Positions 8,462-17,443 of a DNA stretch of 34,337 bases are shown here, piece after piece. Both the position numbers and the translations under genes were made by a program. A model generated the notes under the pieces. The model did no database searches. It was given only the letters and a program-made list of their open reading frames with translations, and was not told the DNA's origin. Numbering within the stretch: position 1 is the first letter of the stretch; every line of letters starts with the position of its first letter. This DNA comes from Chloroflexota bacterium (GTDB taxonomy: Bacteria; Chloroflexota; Anaerolineae; UBA4142). The DNA is taken from NCBI GenBank assembly GCA_016865935.1, contig VGOB01000029.1, positions 1-34,337 on the forward strand, given 5' to 3'.

Positions 8462-8867
8462 TCTCCAATCTCCAATCTCTAATCTCCTCGGTCTACTCGC
8501 CGCCACGCTCCACGACAATTTCCCGCACTACACCGGCGTTTACATTTACTTGCTCGAAGGCGAAACACTCGTGCTGGGTCCGTATCGCGGACGCCCAACC
8601 GAACACACGCGCATCCCGATTGGCGCGGGCATTTGCGGACGCGCCGCGCGTGTGAAAGAAACGGTCGTCGTGGACGATGTGAACGCGGACGCGGAATATA
8701 TCGCGTGCAGTTTGCAGACGCGCAGTGAAATCGTCGTGCCGATTATGCGCGACGGGCGCGTCTTTGGCGAAATTGACATTGACAGCGACGCGCCTGCCGC
8801 GTTCACCGCGCGCGATCGCGAATTTTTGGAAGAGATCGCACGATTACTTGCGCTCATATGGGGATGA
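8412..8867 (+). CDS. GAF domain protein related to free methionine-(R)-sulfoxide reductase
   Basis: 'IPIGAGICGRAARVKETVVVDDVNADAEYIACSLQTRSEIVVPIMRDGRVFGEIDIDS'. Confidence 0.75.
   Translation: MINSPAEDKVLTTLRSNLQSPISNLLGLLAATLHDNFPHYTGVYIYLLEGETLVLGPYRGRPTEHTRIPIGAGICGRAARVKETVVVDDVNADAEYIACSLQTRSEIVVPIMRDGRVFGEIDIDSDAPAAFTARDREFLEEIARLLALIWG
8460..8487 (+). repeat. Four AATCTCC heptamers within the GAF gene
   Basis: AATCTCC AATCTCC AATCTCT AATCTCC; encodes part of SNLQSPISNLL. Confidence 0.8.
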
Positions 8868-9007
8868 AGGGTCGTATCAGGAGAACGCTGAAACTGAACC
8901 GCTGGCTGTGACGCGTATGGGCAAAACTCAAAATTCATTCCACTACGGGTCTTGCCAAAAAATCGTTTGGCGTCGAATAGAACCAAAACCAACTTGGGAG
9001 GACAACG

Positions 9008-10024
9008 ATGTCTGAACAACTCGAACGCAATCTCGCGCTCGATCTCGTGCGCGTCACCGAAGGCGCGGCGCTCGCCGCGGCGCGCTGGATGGGTCGCGGC
9101 AACAAGAACAGCGCCGACGAAGCCGCCGTCAACGCGATGCGCCTGCTTCTCGGACAGATCAACATTGACGGCACCGTCGTCATCGGCGAAGGCGAAAAGG
9201 ACGATGCCCCGATGCTGTACAATGGCGAACGCATCGGGCGCGCCGTCCAATCCACCGCGCCGAACGACAAATCAATTCAATTCGTTGACATCGCCGTAGA
9301 CCCGATTGACGGCACGCGCCTCTTGTCGCTCGGCTTGCCGAACGCGCTCTCCGTGATCGCGATCGCGGATCGGGGCGCGATGTTCGCGCCGGGTCACCTC
9401 GTCTATATGGACAAGATCGCGGTCGGTCCCGCCGGACGCGGCGTGATCCACATTGATGCGTCGGTCGCGGAGAATTTGCGCGCGCTCGCACGCGCCAAAA
9501 ATCGCGAAGTGAGCGACCTGATCGCCGTCATCCTGGACCGCCCGCGCAATGCCCAGTACGTCGAAGCCGTGCGCGCGTGCGGCGCGCGCTTGAAACTCGT
9601 CACCGACGGCGACGTGGCGGCGGGCGTCGCGACCGCGCTCGAAGGCACCGGCGTGGACATTCTCTTCGGCATCGGCGGATCGCCGGAAGGCGTGATCACC
9701 GCCGCCGCGATCAAATGCCTGGGCGGCGATATGCAGTGCAAACTGTGGCCCCGCGACGATTCTGAGCGCGCGTACGCCAGACAAGTCGGCTACGATTTGA
9801 ACAAGACGCTCGTGCTCGACGATTTGGTGGCAGGCGACAATGTGTTCTTCTCCGCCACCGGCATCACCGACGGCGAAATGCTGCGCGGCGTCCATTACTC
9901 CGGCAACGGCGCGACGACGGAATCGTTCGTGATGCGTTCGCGCTCGGGCACGATCCGCCGCATCGCGTCTTCGCATCGTCTAGAGAAACTGATGCGCTTT
10001 TCCCAAGTCCAGTACGGCAATTGA
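9008..10024 (+). CDS. glpX: Class II fructose-1,6-bisphosphatase
   Basis: 'LDLVRVTEGAALAAARWMGRGNKNSADEAAVNAMR', 'IGEGEKDDAPMLYNGE', 'DPIDGTRLLSLG'. Confidence 0.96.
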   Translation: MSEQLERNLALDLVRVTEGAALAAARWMGRGNKNSADEAAVNAMRLLLGQINIDGTVVIGEGEKDDAPMLYNGERIGRAVQSTAPNDKSIQFVDIAVDPIDGTRLLSLGLPNALSVIAIADRGAMFAPGHLVYMDKIAVGPAGRGVIHIDASVAENLRALARAKNREVSDLIAVILDRPRNAQYVEAVRACGARLKLVTDGDVAAGVATALEGTGVDILFGIGGSPEGVITAAAIKCLGGDMQCKLWPRDDSERAYARQVGYDLNKTLVLDDLVAGDNVFFSATGITDGEMLRGVHYSGNGATTESFVMRSRSGTIRRIASSHRLEKLMRFSQVQYGN

Positions 10025-10036
10025 ACCCGCTCACCC

Positions 10037-10069
10037 ACCCGAAGAGAATTACCTTCGGGTCTCTTTTTT
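10037..10069 (+). terminator. Rho-independent terminator after glpX
   Basis: ACCCGAAG-agaattac-CTTCGGGT then TCTTTTTT. Confidence 0.85.
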
Positions 10070-10111
10070 GCAACTACCCAATCTGAGAAAACCGAGTATA
10101 ATAACGACGCT

Positions 10112-12826
10112 ATGTCTGCCAACGACGCCCGCGATCAAATCCGCCGCGTGATCTTCACGTAGGGCGCGCTCACGCTGTTGTACTTCTTCCTCACCTGGCT
10201 CGTCATCGAATTGGCGACGCGCGATCCCCACGCCCGCCTGCTCGCCGCGCTGGCGACGACGATCACGTACTCCGCCATCGCCGTCGCGCTGGGACGCACT
10301 CTCCTGCGCGAAATCAGCGCCACCAATCGCGCGCTGCAAGCAAGCAACGCGCGCCAGCGCGAAACCGAAACGCAACTGCGGCAGGAATTGATCGAGCGCC
10401 AACACGCCGAAGAAATTCTCAGCCGCACCAACGCGGAACTGGACGCGCTCAACGCGACGACGCTGGGCTTGCTCAACCGGCTCAACCCGCAAGGAATGTT
10501 GGAAGAAATCGTCCGGCGCGCCGCAGTGCTGATGAAAACGCGGCACGGCTTTTTGTTCGTCGTCGAGCCGGAGCGGCAAGAACTGGTGATGCGCGTCGGC
10601 ATCGGACGGTACGCCGACCGCGTGGGGTATCGCCTCGCGCGCGGGCAAGGAATGTCCGGGCTGGTCTGGAAAACCGGCGAACCGATGATCGTGAGTGATT
10701 ACAGCCATTGGGATCGCCGCCGTCCCGGCTTTGAATGGGTGCGCGCGCAAATCTGCTTGCCGCTCCGGACCGATCTCGAAATCGTCGGCGTGATCGGCTT
10801 GGTCTATCTGGAACCCGGACGCCAGTTCGGCGAAGAAGACGTCGCGCTCCTGGAACGCTTTGGGCAAATGGCTTCGCTCGCGCTGGAGAACGCGAATCTC
10901 TACGCGGAAACGCGGCACGAATTGAAAGAGCGGCGCCGCGCCGAGAATCAGTTGAAGGAAACCTTGCGCGAGATCGAGCGCGCGCAAACCAAAGCCCGCG
11001 CGATCCTCGACGCGGCGACCGATAGTATGCTCTTGCTCACGCCGGATCAAACGATTATCTCCGTCAATCGCAGCTTCTGCGAAAATTTTTCGGGCGACGA
11101 GCCGCGCACCGTCTACGGCAAACAGCTGAGCGATTATCAAACCCAATTGCAACGCGCGTTCGATCAGCCGAACGCGTTCCAAGCGATCGTCCAAAGCACC
11201 TTGTCCGACACCGCGCAATCGTTCACACACAACCTCACCCAACGCGCGCCGCACGCGCGCGAACTCCAGCTCTTTTCCAATCCCGTGCGAACGCAGAATG
11301 GCGAGTACCTGGGGCGGCTCTACGTTTTTCACGACGTGACCAAAGAGCGCGAAGTCGATCGGATGAAAAGCGAATTCGTCTCGATGGTCTCGCACGAACT
11401 GCGCACCCCGCTCACTTCGATCAAAGGTTACGTGGACTTGATCCAAACCGGCGAAGTGGGCGAACTCACCGACGTGCAACGCGAATTTCTCGACATCGTC
11501 AAGACGAACACCGATCGCCTGGTCGAACTGATCAACGAATTGCTCGACATTTCGCGCATCGAAGCGGGACGGATCGAGTTGCGCCGCAAGGCGCTCGATC
11601 TGCCCGGGCTCATCCACCAGGTCGCCGATACGATGCATCCGCAACTGCGCGCCAAACGCCAAGCGTTGACGCTCGAGCTCGCGCCCGATCTGCCGCCCGT
11701 CTCCGGCGACAATGATCGCGTGATCCAGATCCTCACGAACCTGGTTTCCAACGCGCACAAGTACTCGCCCGTCGAAGGCGCGCTCACGATCGCGGCGCAC
11801 CGGGTTGGCGCGTACGTGCGCGTGGATGTATCGGACACCGGCATCGGCTTGTCGCCGGAAGATCAAGCCCGGCTCTTCTCCAAATTTTTCCGCGCCCAAA
11901 ATCGCGCCACACAAGAAACGCCCGGCACCGGGCTGGGACTCGCGATCACGCGCTCGCTGATCGAAATGCACGGCGGACAAATCTGGGTGGACAGCGCGCC
12001 GGGCAAGGGCTCGACCTTCAGTTTCACGCTGCCCCTCGCGCCCACCGCCGTCGAACAAGAAACGCCCAGCCCCTCCCAGCCCGGCAAACGCATTCTGATC
12101 GTGGACGACGAGCCGGACATCGCGCGTTTGCTTCGCCGCTATTTGGACCGCGCGGGCTATCGCACCCTGGTCGCGCATACCGGCGCCGACGCGCTGCGGA
12201 TCGCGCAAACCGAACGTCCCGATCTGATCACGCTCGACATCGTTTTGCCGGACGCCAACGGATTGACCGTGCTGGAGTGGCTCAAGTGCGATTCGCAAAC
12301 GCAAACGATTCCGGTCATTCTCCTTTCGATCCTGGGCGACACCGAACAAGGCACCTTGCTCGGCGCGGTGGATTATCTCGCCAAGCCGGTGGACGAGCGA
12401 ACGCTGTTGCAACACGTCGGACGCGTGTTGGCAAAAGATCAATCGCGGCGCGTCTTGGTGGCGGAGGATGATGAAGACAGCCGCCGCCTGATCGTCGAAT
12501 ATTTGCGGCGCGCGCAGTACGAGGTGCTGGAAGCGCGCGATGGCGCCGAAGCATTGCGAATCACGCGCGAACAGAATCCGGTGGTGCTGTTGCTCGATAT
12601 TCGAATGCCGCAAATGGACGGCATGGCTACCCTCCAGCAATTGCGCGCCGACGCGCGCACGCGCGAGGTGCCGGTGATTATGATGACCGCGTTTTCAAAC
12701 GCGTTGGAAGAACATCGCGCGACGATGGCGGAACTCAACGCGCCGCTCGTCTTGACCAAGCCGTTCACCGCCGAACAACTCGTCGCCGCGATCACTCAAA
12801 CGCTGCCGCCGGGAATCGCCGGATGA
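10112..12826 (+). CDS. Hybrid sensor histidine kinase (TM, GAF, PAS, HisKA, HATPase, two receiver domains); ORF open only from 10178 because of TAG at 10160
   Basis: 'EFVSMVSHELRTPLTSIKGY', 'NLVSNAHKYSP', 'GTGLGLAI'; 'RILIVDDEPD', 'RVLVAEDDED'; ATG at 10112 in frame with ORF 10178..12826. Confidence 0.9.
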
Positions 12827-13200
12827 GCATCCGCATCCTCGTCGCCGACGATGACGCGTTCATCCGCCAACTCGTCGCCTTTACGCTGAAAACGCGCGGC
12901 TATGAAGTTCTGGAAGCGCGCGATGGCGCGGCGGCGCTCGCGTTGGCGCGGCAAACCCTGCCCGATGTGGTCGTGTTGGATGTGCTGATGCCGGAACTGA
13001 GCGGACTCGAAGTGACGCGCGCCCTGACGCAAGACCCCGCGACCGCGCACATTCCGATCGTGATCGTCTCCGCCAACGCGCAACAAGCCGATATTGCCGC
13101 CGGACTTGCCAGCGGCGCCGTCGCGTACCTGATCAAGCCCTTCGAACCGCGCGCGCTCGCCGAGCGCGTGGCGGAGATTCTGGAAAGGCGAAACACCTAG
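12823..13200 (+). CDS. Response regulator (single receiver domain)
   Basis: 'IRILVADDDAFIRQLVAFTLKTRGYEVLEA...VVVLDVLMPELSGLEVTRAL...YLIKPF'; ATGA overlap with kinase. Confidence 0.93.
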   Translation: MSIRILVADDDAFIRQLVAFTLKTRGYEVLEARDGAAALALARQTLPDVVVLDVLMPELSGLEVTRALTQDPATAHIPIVIVSANAQQADIAAGLASGAVAYLIKPFEPRALAERVAEILERRNT

Positions 13201-13220
13201 CGAATCGGAATGTCTTTGTC

Positions 13221-13255
13221 AAACGAGCCGGGTCAAACGGCTCGTTTTGTTTTTC
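13221..13255 (+). terminator. Rho-independent terminator after response regulator
   Basis: AAACGAGCCG-ggtcaaa-CGGCTCGTTT plus T-rich tract. Confidence 0.85.
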
Positions 13256-13264
13256 TCTCCACGC

Positions 13265-13293
13265 TTGACATATTCAACCGAACACAGTATAAT
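13265..13293 (+). promoter_or_regulatory. Perfect consensus promoter of ChrB-like operon
   Basis: TTGACA (13265-13270)-17 nt-TATAAT (13288-13293). Confidence 0.9.
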
Positions 13294-13310
13294 GTAACTA
13301 CAGTTACATT
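13291..13310 (+). promoter_or_regulatory. Palindromic operator candidate
   Basis: AATGTAACT-AC-AGTTACATT, 9-bp arms, overlapping the -10/start region. Confidence 0.75.
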
Positions 13311-13325
13311 TCTATCGAGGTGCTT

Positions 13326-13760
13326 GTGTCGGTCTGGCTTTTATTGCACTACAAAATCCCCACGCATCCAACCGCGCGCCGTGTCTACATCTGGCGCAAA
13401 CTGCAACGGCTCGGCGCAATCTTGTTGCACGATGCGGTCTGGGTTTTGCCCGCCAACTCCCGCACGCGCGAGCAACTTCAGTGGCTGACCTGCGAAATCA
13501 CGGAATTGCGCGGCGCGGCGTTCTTGTGGCAAGGTCAATTGCTGCAAGGCACCCAGGAAGACGCATTGATTCAGCGCTTTACCGCGCGCACGGATCAAGA
13601 GTACCAGAAAATTCTCTCCGCGCTCAAACACGCCCCGCGCGACCTGACTATCTTGTCCCGCCGATTTCAGCAGGTCCAATCGCAAGATTATTTCCAATCA
13701 CCGCTAGCCGATCAAGTGCGCCAGACACTGGTATCGGCGCGCGAAGGAGTGACGCGATGA
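13326..13760 (+). CDS. ChrB N-terminal-domain protein (likely transcriptional regulator)
   Basis: 'YKIPTHPTARRVYIWRKLQRLGAILLHDAVWVLPANSRTREQLQWLTCEI'; GAGG 5 nt before GTG 13326 (ORF track start 13320). Confidence 0.75.
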   Translation: MSVWLLLHYKIPTHPTARRVYIWRKLQRLGAILLHDAVWVLPANSRTREQLQWLTCEITELRGAAFLWQGQLLQGTQEDALIQRFTARTDQEYQKILSALKHAPRDLTILSRRFQQVQSQDYFQSPLADQVRQTLVSAREGVTR

Positions 13761-14245
13761 AATGGATTACCTGGGAAAACGTCGGCGTGGATCGAATCGC
13801 GTGCGCGTGGTTGATTTGCCGGTGCCTTGACCCGCGAGCCACCTTCGTGTTCGTGCCGGTCGGACAAAAACCTCTGCCCCCCGGAAACACATTTGATATT
13901 CCAGGCAGTCGGTACTCACACCATCGCGAGCATTGCACGTTTTATACGCTGCTGCGCGAGTTCGACTTGCGAGATCCAATCTTGCAGAGAATCGCGCGGA
14001 TCGTGGACGAAGCCGATGTCGTCCAAGCAGTCACCATCGAGCCAACCGCGTCCGGACTCGACCTGATCTGTCGCGGCATTCGCTTGACCAGCCCTGATGA
14101 CACTACCGCTATCGAGCGCGGCAGACTGATCTATGACGCGCTGTACGCGCAATTAGTCAGTGACACTGGGCTACCCATCACCCCGAAAGCAATCGTCAAC
14201 AAACCAACTCCAAAATCCAAATCAAAAAAGGAGAAGAAAAAATGA
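13757..14245 (+). CDS. ChrB C-terminal-domain protein (copy 1)
   Basis: 'KWITWENVGVDRIACAWLICRCLDPRATFVFVP...YSHHREHCTFYTLLREFDL'; ATGA overlap. Confidence 0.8.
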   Translation: MKWITWENVGVDRIACAWLICRCLDPRATFVFVPVGQKPLPPGNTFDIPGSRYSHHREHCTFYTLLREFDLRDPILQRIARIVDEADVVQAVTIEPTASGLDLICRGIRLTSPDDTTAIERGRLIYDALYAQLVSDTGLPITPKAIVNKPTPKSKSKKEKKK

Positions 14246-14682
14246 AATGGCTCACTCGTTCGCATGTGCACGTTGATCGCGTGGCGTGTCCCTGGCTCAT
14301 CACGCGCTTTGTGGACAACGACGCCGAATTTCTGTTCGTGCCAAAGAATCAGGTTGACCGCGTCGCGAAAGAAACCGGCGCGATTCCGTTCGACGCGCCC
14401 GACGTGGAACTGGGGCATCACAATGGCAAGTGTTCGTTCGAAGCGATCATCGTCAAGTACGACTTGAAAGACCCCGCGCTTGTGCGGATGGCGAAGATCG
14501 TTCACGCCGCCGATGTCGCCGCCGACCTTGACACCGATCCGATCGCGCGCGGACTTGAAGCGATTGCGGTCGGCTATTCGCTCCGCTTTCCCTGTGACGA
14601 AGAAAATCTTCTGCATCAATTCGAGGTCTACGACGCGCTGTACGCTTGGTGCCGCTTGCAAGTAGCAAAGACACAATCCTAA
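14242..14682 (+). CDS. ChrB C-terminal-domain protein (copy 2)
   Basis: 'KWLTRSHVHVDRVACPWLITRFVDNDAEFLFVPKNQ...ELGHHNGKCSFEAIIVKYDL'. Confidence 0.85.
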   Translation: MKWLTRSHVHVDRVACPWLITRFVDNDAEFLFVPKNQVDRVAKETGAIPFDAPDVELGHHNGKCSFEAIIVKYDLKDPALVRMAKIVHAADVAADLDTDPIARGLEAIAVGYSLRFPCDEENLLHQFEVYDALYAWCRLQVAKTQS

Positions 14683-14684
14683 AT

Positions 14685-14769
14685 GAGAGGGGGAGCGCGG
14701 GAGAGGGGGAGAGAGGGAGAAAAACTCTCCCGCGCCCCCCCTCTCCCCATCTCCCCCTCTCCCTCTCCT
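14685..14769. repeat. GAGAGGGG-type 8-bp-period purine/pyrimidine palindrome
   Basis: GAGAGGGG GAGCGCGG GAGAGGGG GAGAGAGG ... CTCTCCCG CGCCCCCC CTCTCCCC ATCTCCCC CTCTCCCT. Confidence 0.75.
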
Positions 14770-14778
14770 AATAACGCA

Positions 14779-16017
14779 ATGACACTCACCACCGACGGCA
14801 AACTCCTCTTCGCCACGCGGATCGCGCGCCTGTTCGCGTACGGATTCCTCTCGATCATCCTTGTGCTGTATCTCGCGCAAGTCGGTTTGAGTGGCGCGGA
14901 GATCGGCGCACTGCTCACACTGACGCTTCTCGGCGACGCGGTGATCTCACTTTGGATCACCACTTCAGCCGATCACATCGGGCGGCGCAAAATGCTTTTG
15001 CTCGGCGCGGGACTGATGCTGTTCGCCGGCATCGCGTTTGCGTTGACCGGCAACATCGTTCTGCTCGCGGTCGCGGCGATCATCGGCGTCATCAGTCCGG
15101 GCGGCGGTGAAATTGGACCGTTCCTTTCGATTGAACAAGCCGCGCTCGCGCACATCGTCCCGAACGATCAGCGCACGCGCGTCTTTGCGTGGTACAATCT
15201 CGTCGGCTCGTTTGCCACAGCGACCGGCGCGCTCGTCAGCGGCGCGCTCGCGCAATTTTTGCAAGCGACTGGTTTCGCCGCGCTCGATAGTTATCGCGTG
15301 ATCGTGATCGGGTACGCGCTGTTTGGAATTTTGCTGGCGTTGATGTTCGCGCGCTTGTCGCCGCGCGTGGAAGTGGAGACGTTTGTAGGGGCGTTTAATA
15401 AAACGCCTCTACCATCATTCGGTTTGCATCGTTCGCGCGGCATCGTGCTGAAATTGTCCGCGCTCTTCGCGCTCGACGCGTTTGCGGGCGGGTTCATCGT
15501 GCAGTCGCTGATCGCGTACTGGTTTCAAATTCGCTGGGGCGTCGAACCGGCGTTGCTGGGCGCGATTTTCTTCGGCGGAAATATTCTCGCGGGAATTTCC
15601 GCGCTCAGCGCGGCGCGGATCGCGGCGCGCGTCGGTTTGATCAACACGATGGTGTGGACGCACATCCCCTCGAATATTTTGCTGATGCTTGTGCCGCTGA
15701 TGCCGACGCTGCCGTTCGCGATTCTAGTTCTGCTCGTCCGCTACAGCATTTCGCAGATGGACGTGCCGACGCGCCAGTCGTACACGATGGCAGTCGTCGC
15801 GCCGGACGAACGCTCCGCCGCGTCCGGCATCACGACGATCGCGCGCTCGCTGGGCGCGGCGTGGTCGCCTGCGCTGACCGGCGCGTTGCTCAGCGCGTCG
15901 TTGCTCACCGCGCCATTTTTTCTCGCGGGCGGATTGAAAATTATTTACGACTTGACCTTGTGGCGTAGTTTTCGCGCGTTGAAACCGCCGGAGGAAAGGA
16001 TGAAGGCAGAAGGATGA
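14779..16017 (+). CDS. MFS transporter
   Basis: In-frame ATG at 14779; many TM segments; 'SADHIGRRKMLLLGAGLML'. Confidence 0.88.
   Translation: MTLTTDGKLLFATRIARLFAYGFLSIILVLYLAQVGLSGAEIGALLTLTLLGDAVISLWITTSADHIGRRKMLLLGAGLMLFAGIAFALTGNIVLLAVAAIIGVISPGGGEIGPFLSIEQAALAHIVPNDQRTRVFAWYNLVGSFATATGALVSGALAQFLQATGFAALDSYRVIVIGYALFGILLALMFARLSPRVEVETFVGAFNKTPLPSFGLHRSRGIVLKLSALFALDAFAGGFIVQSLIAYWFQIRWGVEPALLGAIFFGGNILAGISALSAARIAARVGLINTMVWTHIPSNILLMLVPLMPTLPFAILVLLVRYSISQMDVPTRQSYTMAVVAPDERSAASGITTIARSLGAAWSPALTGALLSASLLTAPFFLAGGLKIIYDLTLWRSFRALKPPEERMKAEG
15385..15412. repeat. 28-bp palindrome with GTAGGGGCG terminus, in frame inside MFS gene
   Basis: GTAGGGGCGTTTAATAAAACGCCTCTAC; encodes FVGAFNKTPLP; shares terminus with element 8158-8263. 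Confidence 0.7.
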
Positions 16018-16024
16018 AGGATGA
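15992..16024. repeat. GGATGAA heptamers spanning MFS stop and next start
   Basis: GGATGAA GGCAGAA GGATGAA GGATGAA. Confidence 0.75.
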
Positions 16025-17312
16025 AGCCCGGAAAATCGAAAAACGCATTCGCGCGGAACGCGCGCGCTATCACAAACTGAACTTGCCTGCCGAATTCATC
16101 GCGCCGAATTACGGCGGACGATCCATCGTCAACGTTCCCGCGACGATCATTCGCGCGCTCGGCGGACACTTTCACACGCCGCCGCTCGATCCGGAAATCG
16201 TCAAAGGTTTCACAACCGGCGTTCAGCGCGTCGTCTACGTCGTCGTGGACGCGATGGGCTATTGCCGGTTGCTCGACGCGCTCGACGCGAATCCACAAAA
16301 CGGTTTTAACAAACTGCTCCAGCGTGGCGCGCACCTCGTGCCGATCACTTCGACCTTTCCTTCGACGACGACTGCCGCGCTCACGTCGCTCTGGTCGGGC
16401 TACACGCCCGCCGAACACGGGTTCATCGGTTATCAACTTTTTTTGCGCGAGCAAAGCGTGCGCGCGAATATGATCAAGTTCAGCCCCGTCGCCACGCAAG
16501 ATTTGGGTTGGCAACAACTGGTGGATGCGGGACTCAAGCCCGAAAATTTTTTGCCGATTCCCGCGTTGCCGCAAACGCTGGATCGTTTTGGAATTCCCGT
16601 TTACAATTTCATCGAAGCGCCGTACACCGAATCTGCACTCTCGCACGTTCAAATTCGCGGCGTCAAAGAAACCTTCGGCTTTGTCACATCGTCCGATTTG
16701 TGGGTCACGCTGCGCCACGCCATCGAACAACATCGCGCCGAGCGCGCGTTGTTCGTCGCGTACTGGAGCGCGCTCGACGACATCGGGCATCGCTACGGAC
16801 CGTCGCACGATGCGACGATCGCGGAGCTGAACAATTTCGGTTACTCGTTCGAGTACGAATTTTGGCGCAAACTTTCGCCTGCCGCGCGCGATGGCACACT
16901 CTTTCTGCTCACCGCCGATCACGGTCAGCTTGATGCGCCGCCTGAGCGCGCGATTTTTTGGCGCAACCATCCCGCGCTGCGCGAGCATCTGGTGATGGAT
17001 TTTGTGGGCGAGGCGCGCGCGGCGTACCTGTACTGTCGCAACGGCGAAGTGGACGCGGCGCGCGATTACATCGAGACGCGGCTCGGCGACAAGTTCGTCG
17101 TGCTCGATTCGCGCGACGCGCTCGACGCGGGCTTGTTCGGCAGCGGCAAACCCGCGCCCGAACTGAAACACCGCGTCGGCGATCTGATCGCGCTCGCGCG
17201 CGAAAATTTTTACTGGGAAGAAAAAGAGGAAGCGAAAATGCGTGGGCGGCACGGCGGACTCGCGGAGCAAGAAATGCTCGTGCCGTTACTCGTCGCGCGG
17301 TTGGAGGCGTGA
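16014..17312 (+). CDS. Alkaline phosphatase-superfamily protein (nucleotide pyrophosphatase/phosphodiesterase-like)
   Basis: 'VYVVVDAMGY...ITSTFPSTTTAALTSLWSGYTPAEHGFIGYQ', 'LLTADHGQ'. Confidence 0.88.
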   Translation: MKDEARKIEKRIRAERARYHKLNLPAEFIAPNYGGRSIVNVPATIIRALGGHFHTPPLDPEIVKGFTTGVQRVVYVVVDAMGYCRLLDALDANPQNGFNKLLQRGAHLVPITSTFPSTTTAALTSLWSGYTPAEHGFIGYQLFLREQSVRANMIKFSPVATQDLGWQQLVDAGLKPENFLPIPALPQTLDRFGIPVYNFIEAPYTESALSHVQIRGVKETFGFVTSSDLWVTLRHAIEQHRAERALFVAYWSALDDIGHRYGPSHDATIAELNNFGYSFEYEFWRKLSPAARDGTLFLLTADHGQLDAPPERAIFWRNHPALREHLVMDFVGEARAAYLYCRNGEVDAARDYIETRLGDKFVVLDSRDALDAGLFGSGKPAPELKHRVGDLIALARENFYWEEKEEAKMRGRHGGLAEQEMLVPLLVARLEA

Positions 17313-17443
17313 TTGCTTTTTCTGCATACTGTCTCAAAAGCGAAAACGCTCAATCACAAGCCGCACGTTTTTTCATACAATAGCCCTTTGTCATTCTGCG
17401 TCGAGTAGATTATAATGCGACTGCTGAAGGCAACTGAATTTCA

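Noticed and set aside
9020-9491. Arg-rich small ORFs on either strand within glpX
   Set aside because: Shadow ORFs in alternative frames
10049-12640. 863-aa minus-strand ORF antisense to the histidine kinase
   Set aside because: His/Arg/Asp/Glu-rich shadow ORF from GC-biased codons; the plus strand encodes clear kinase and receiver motifs
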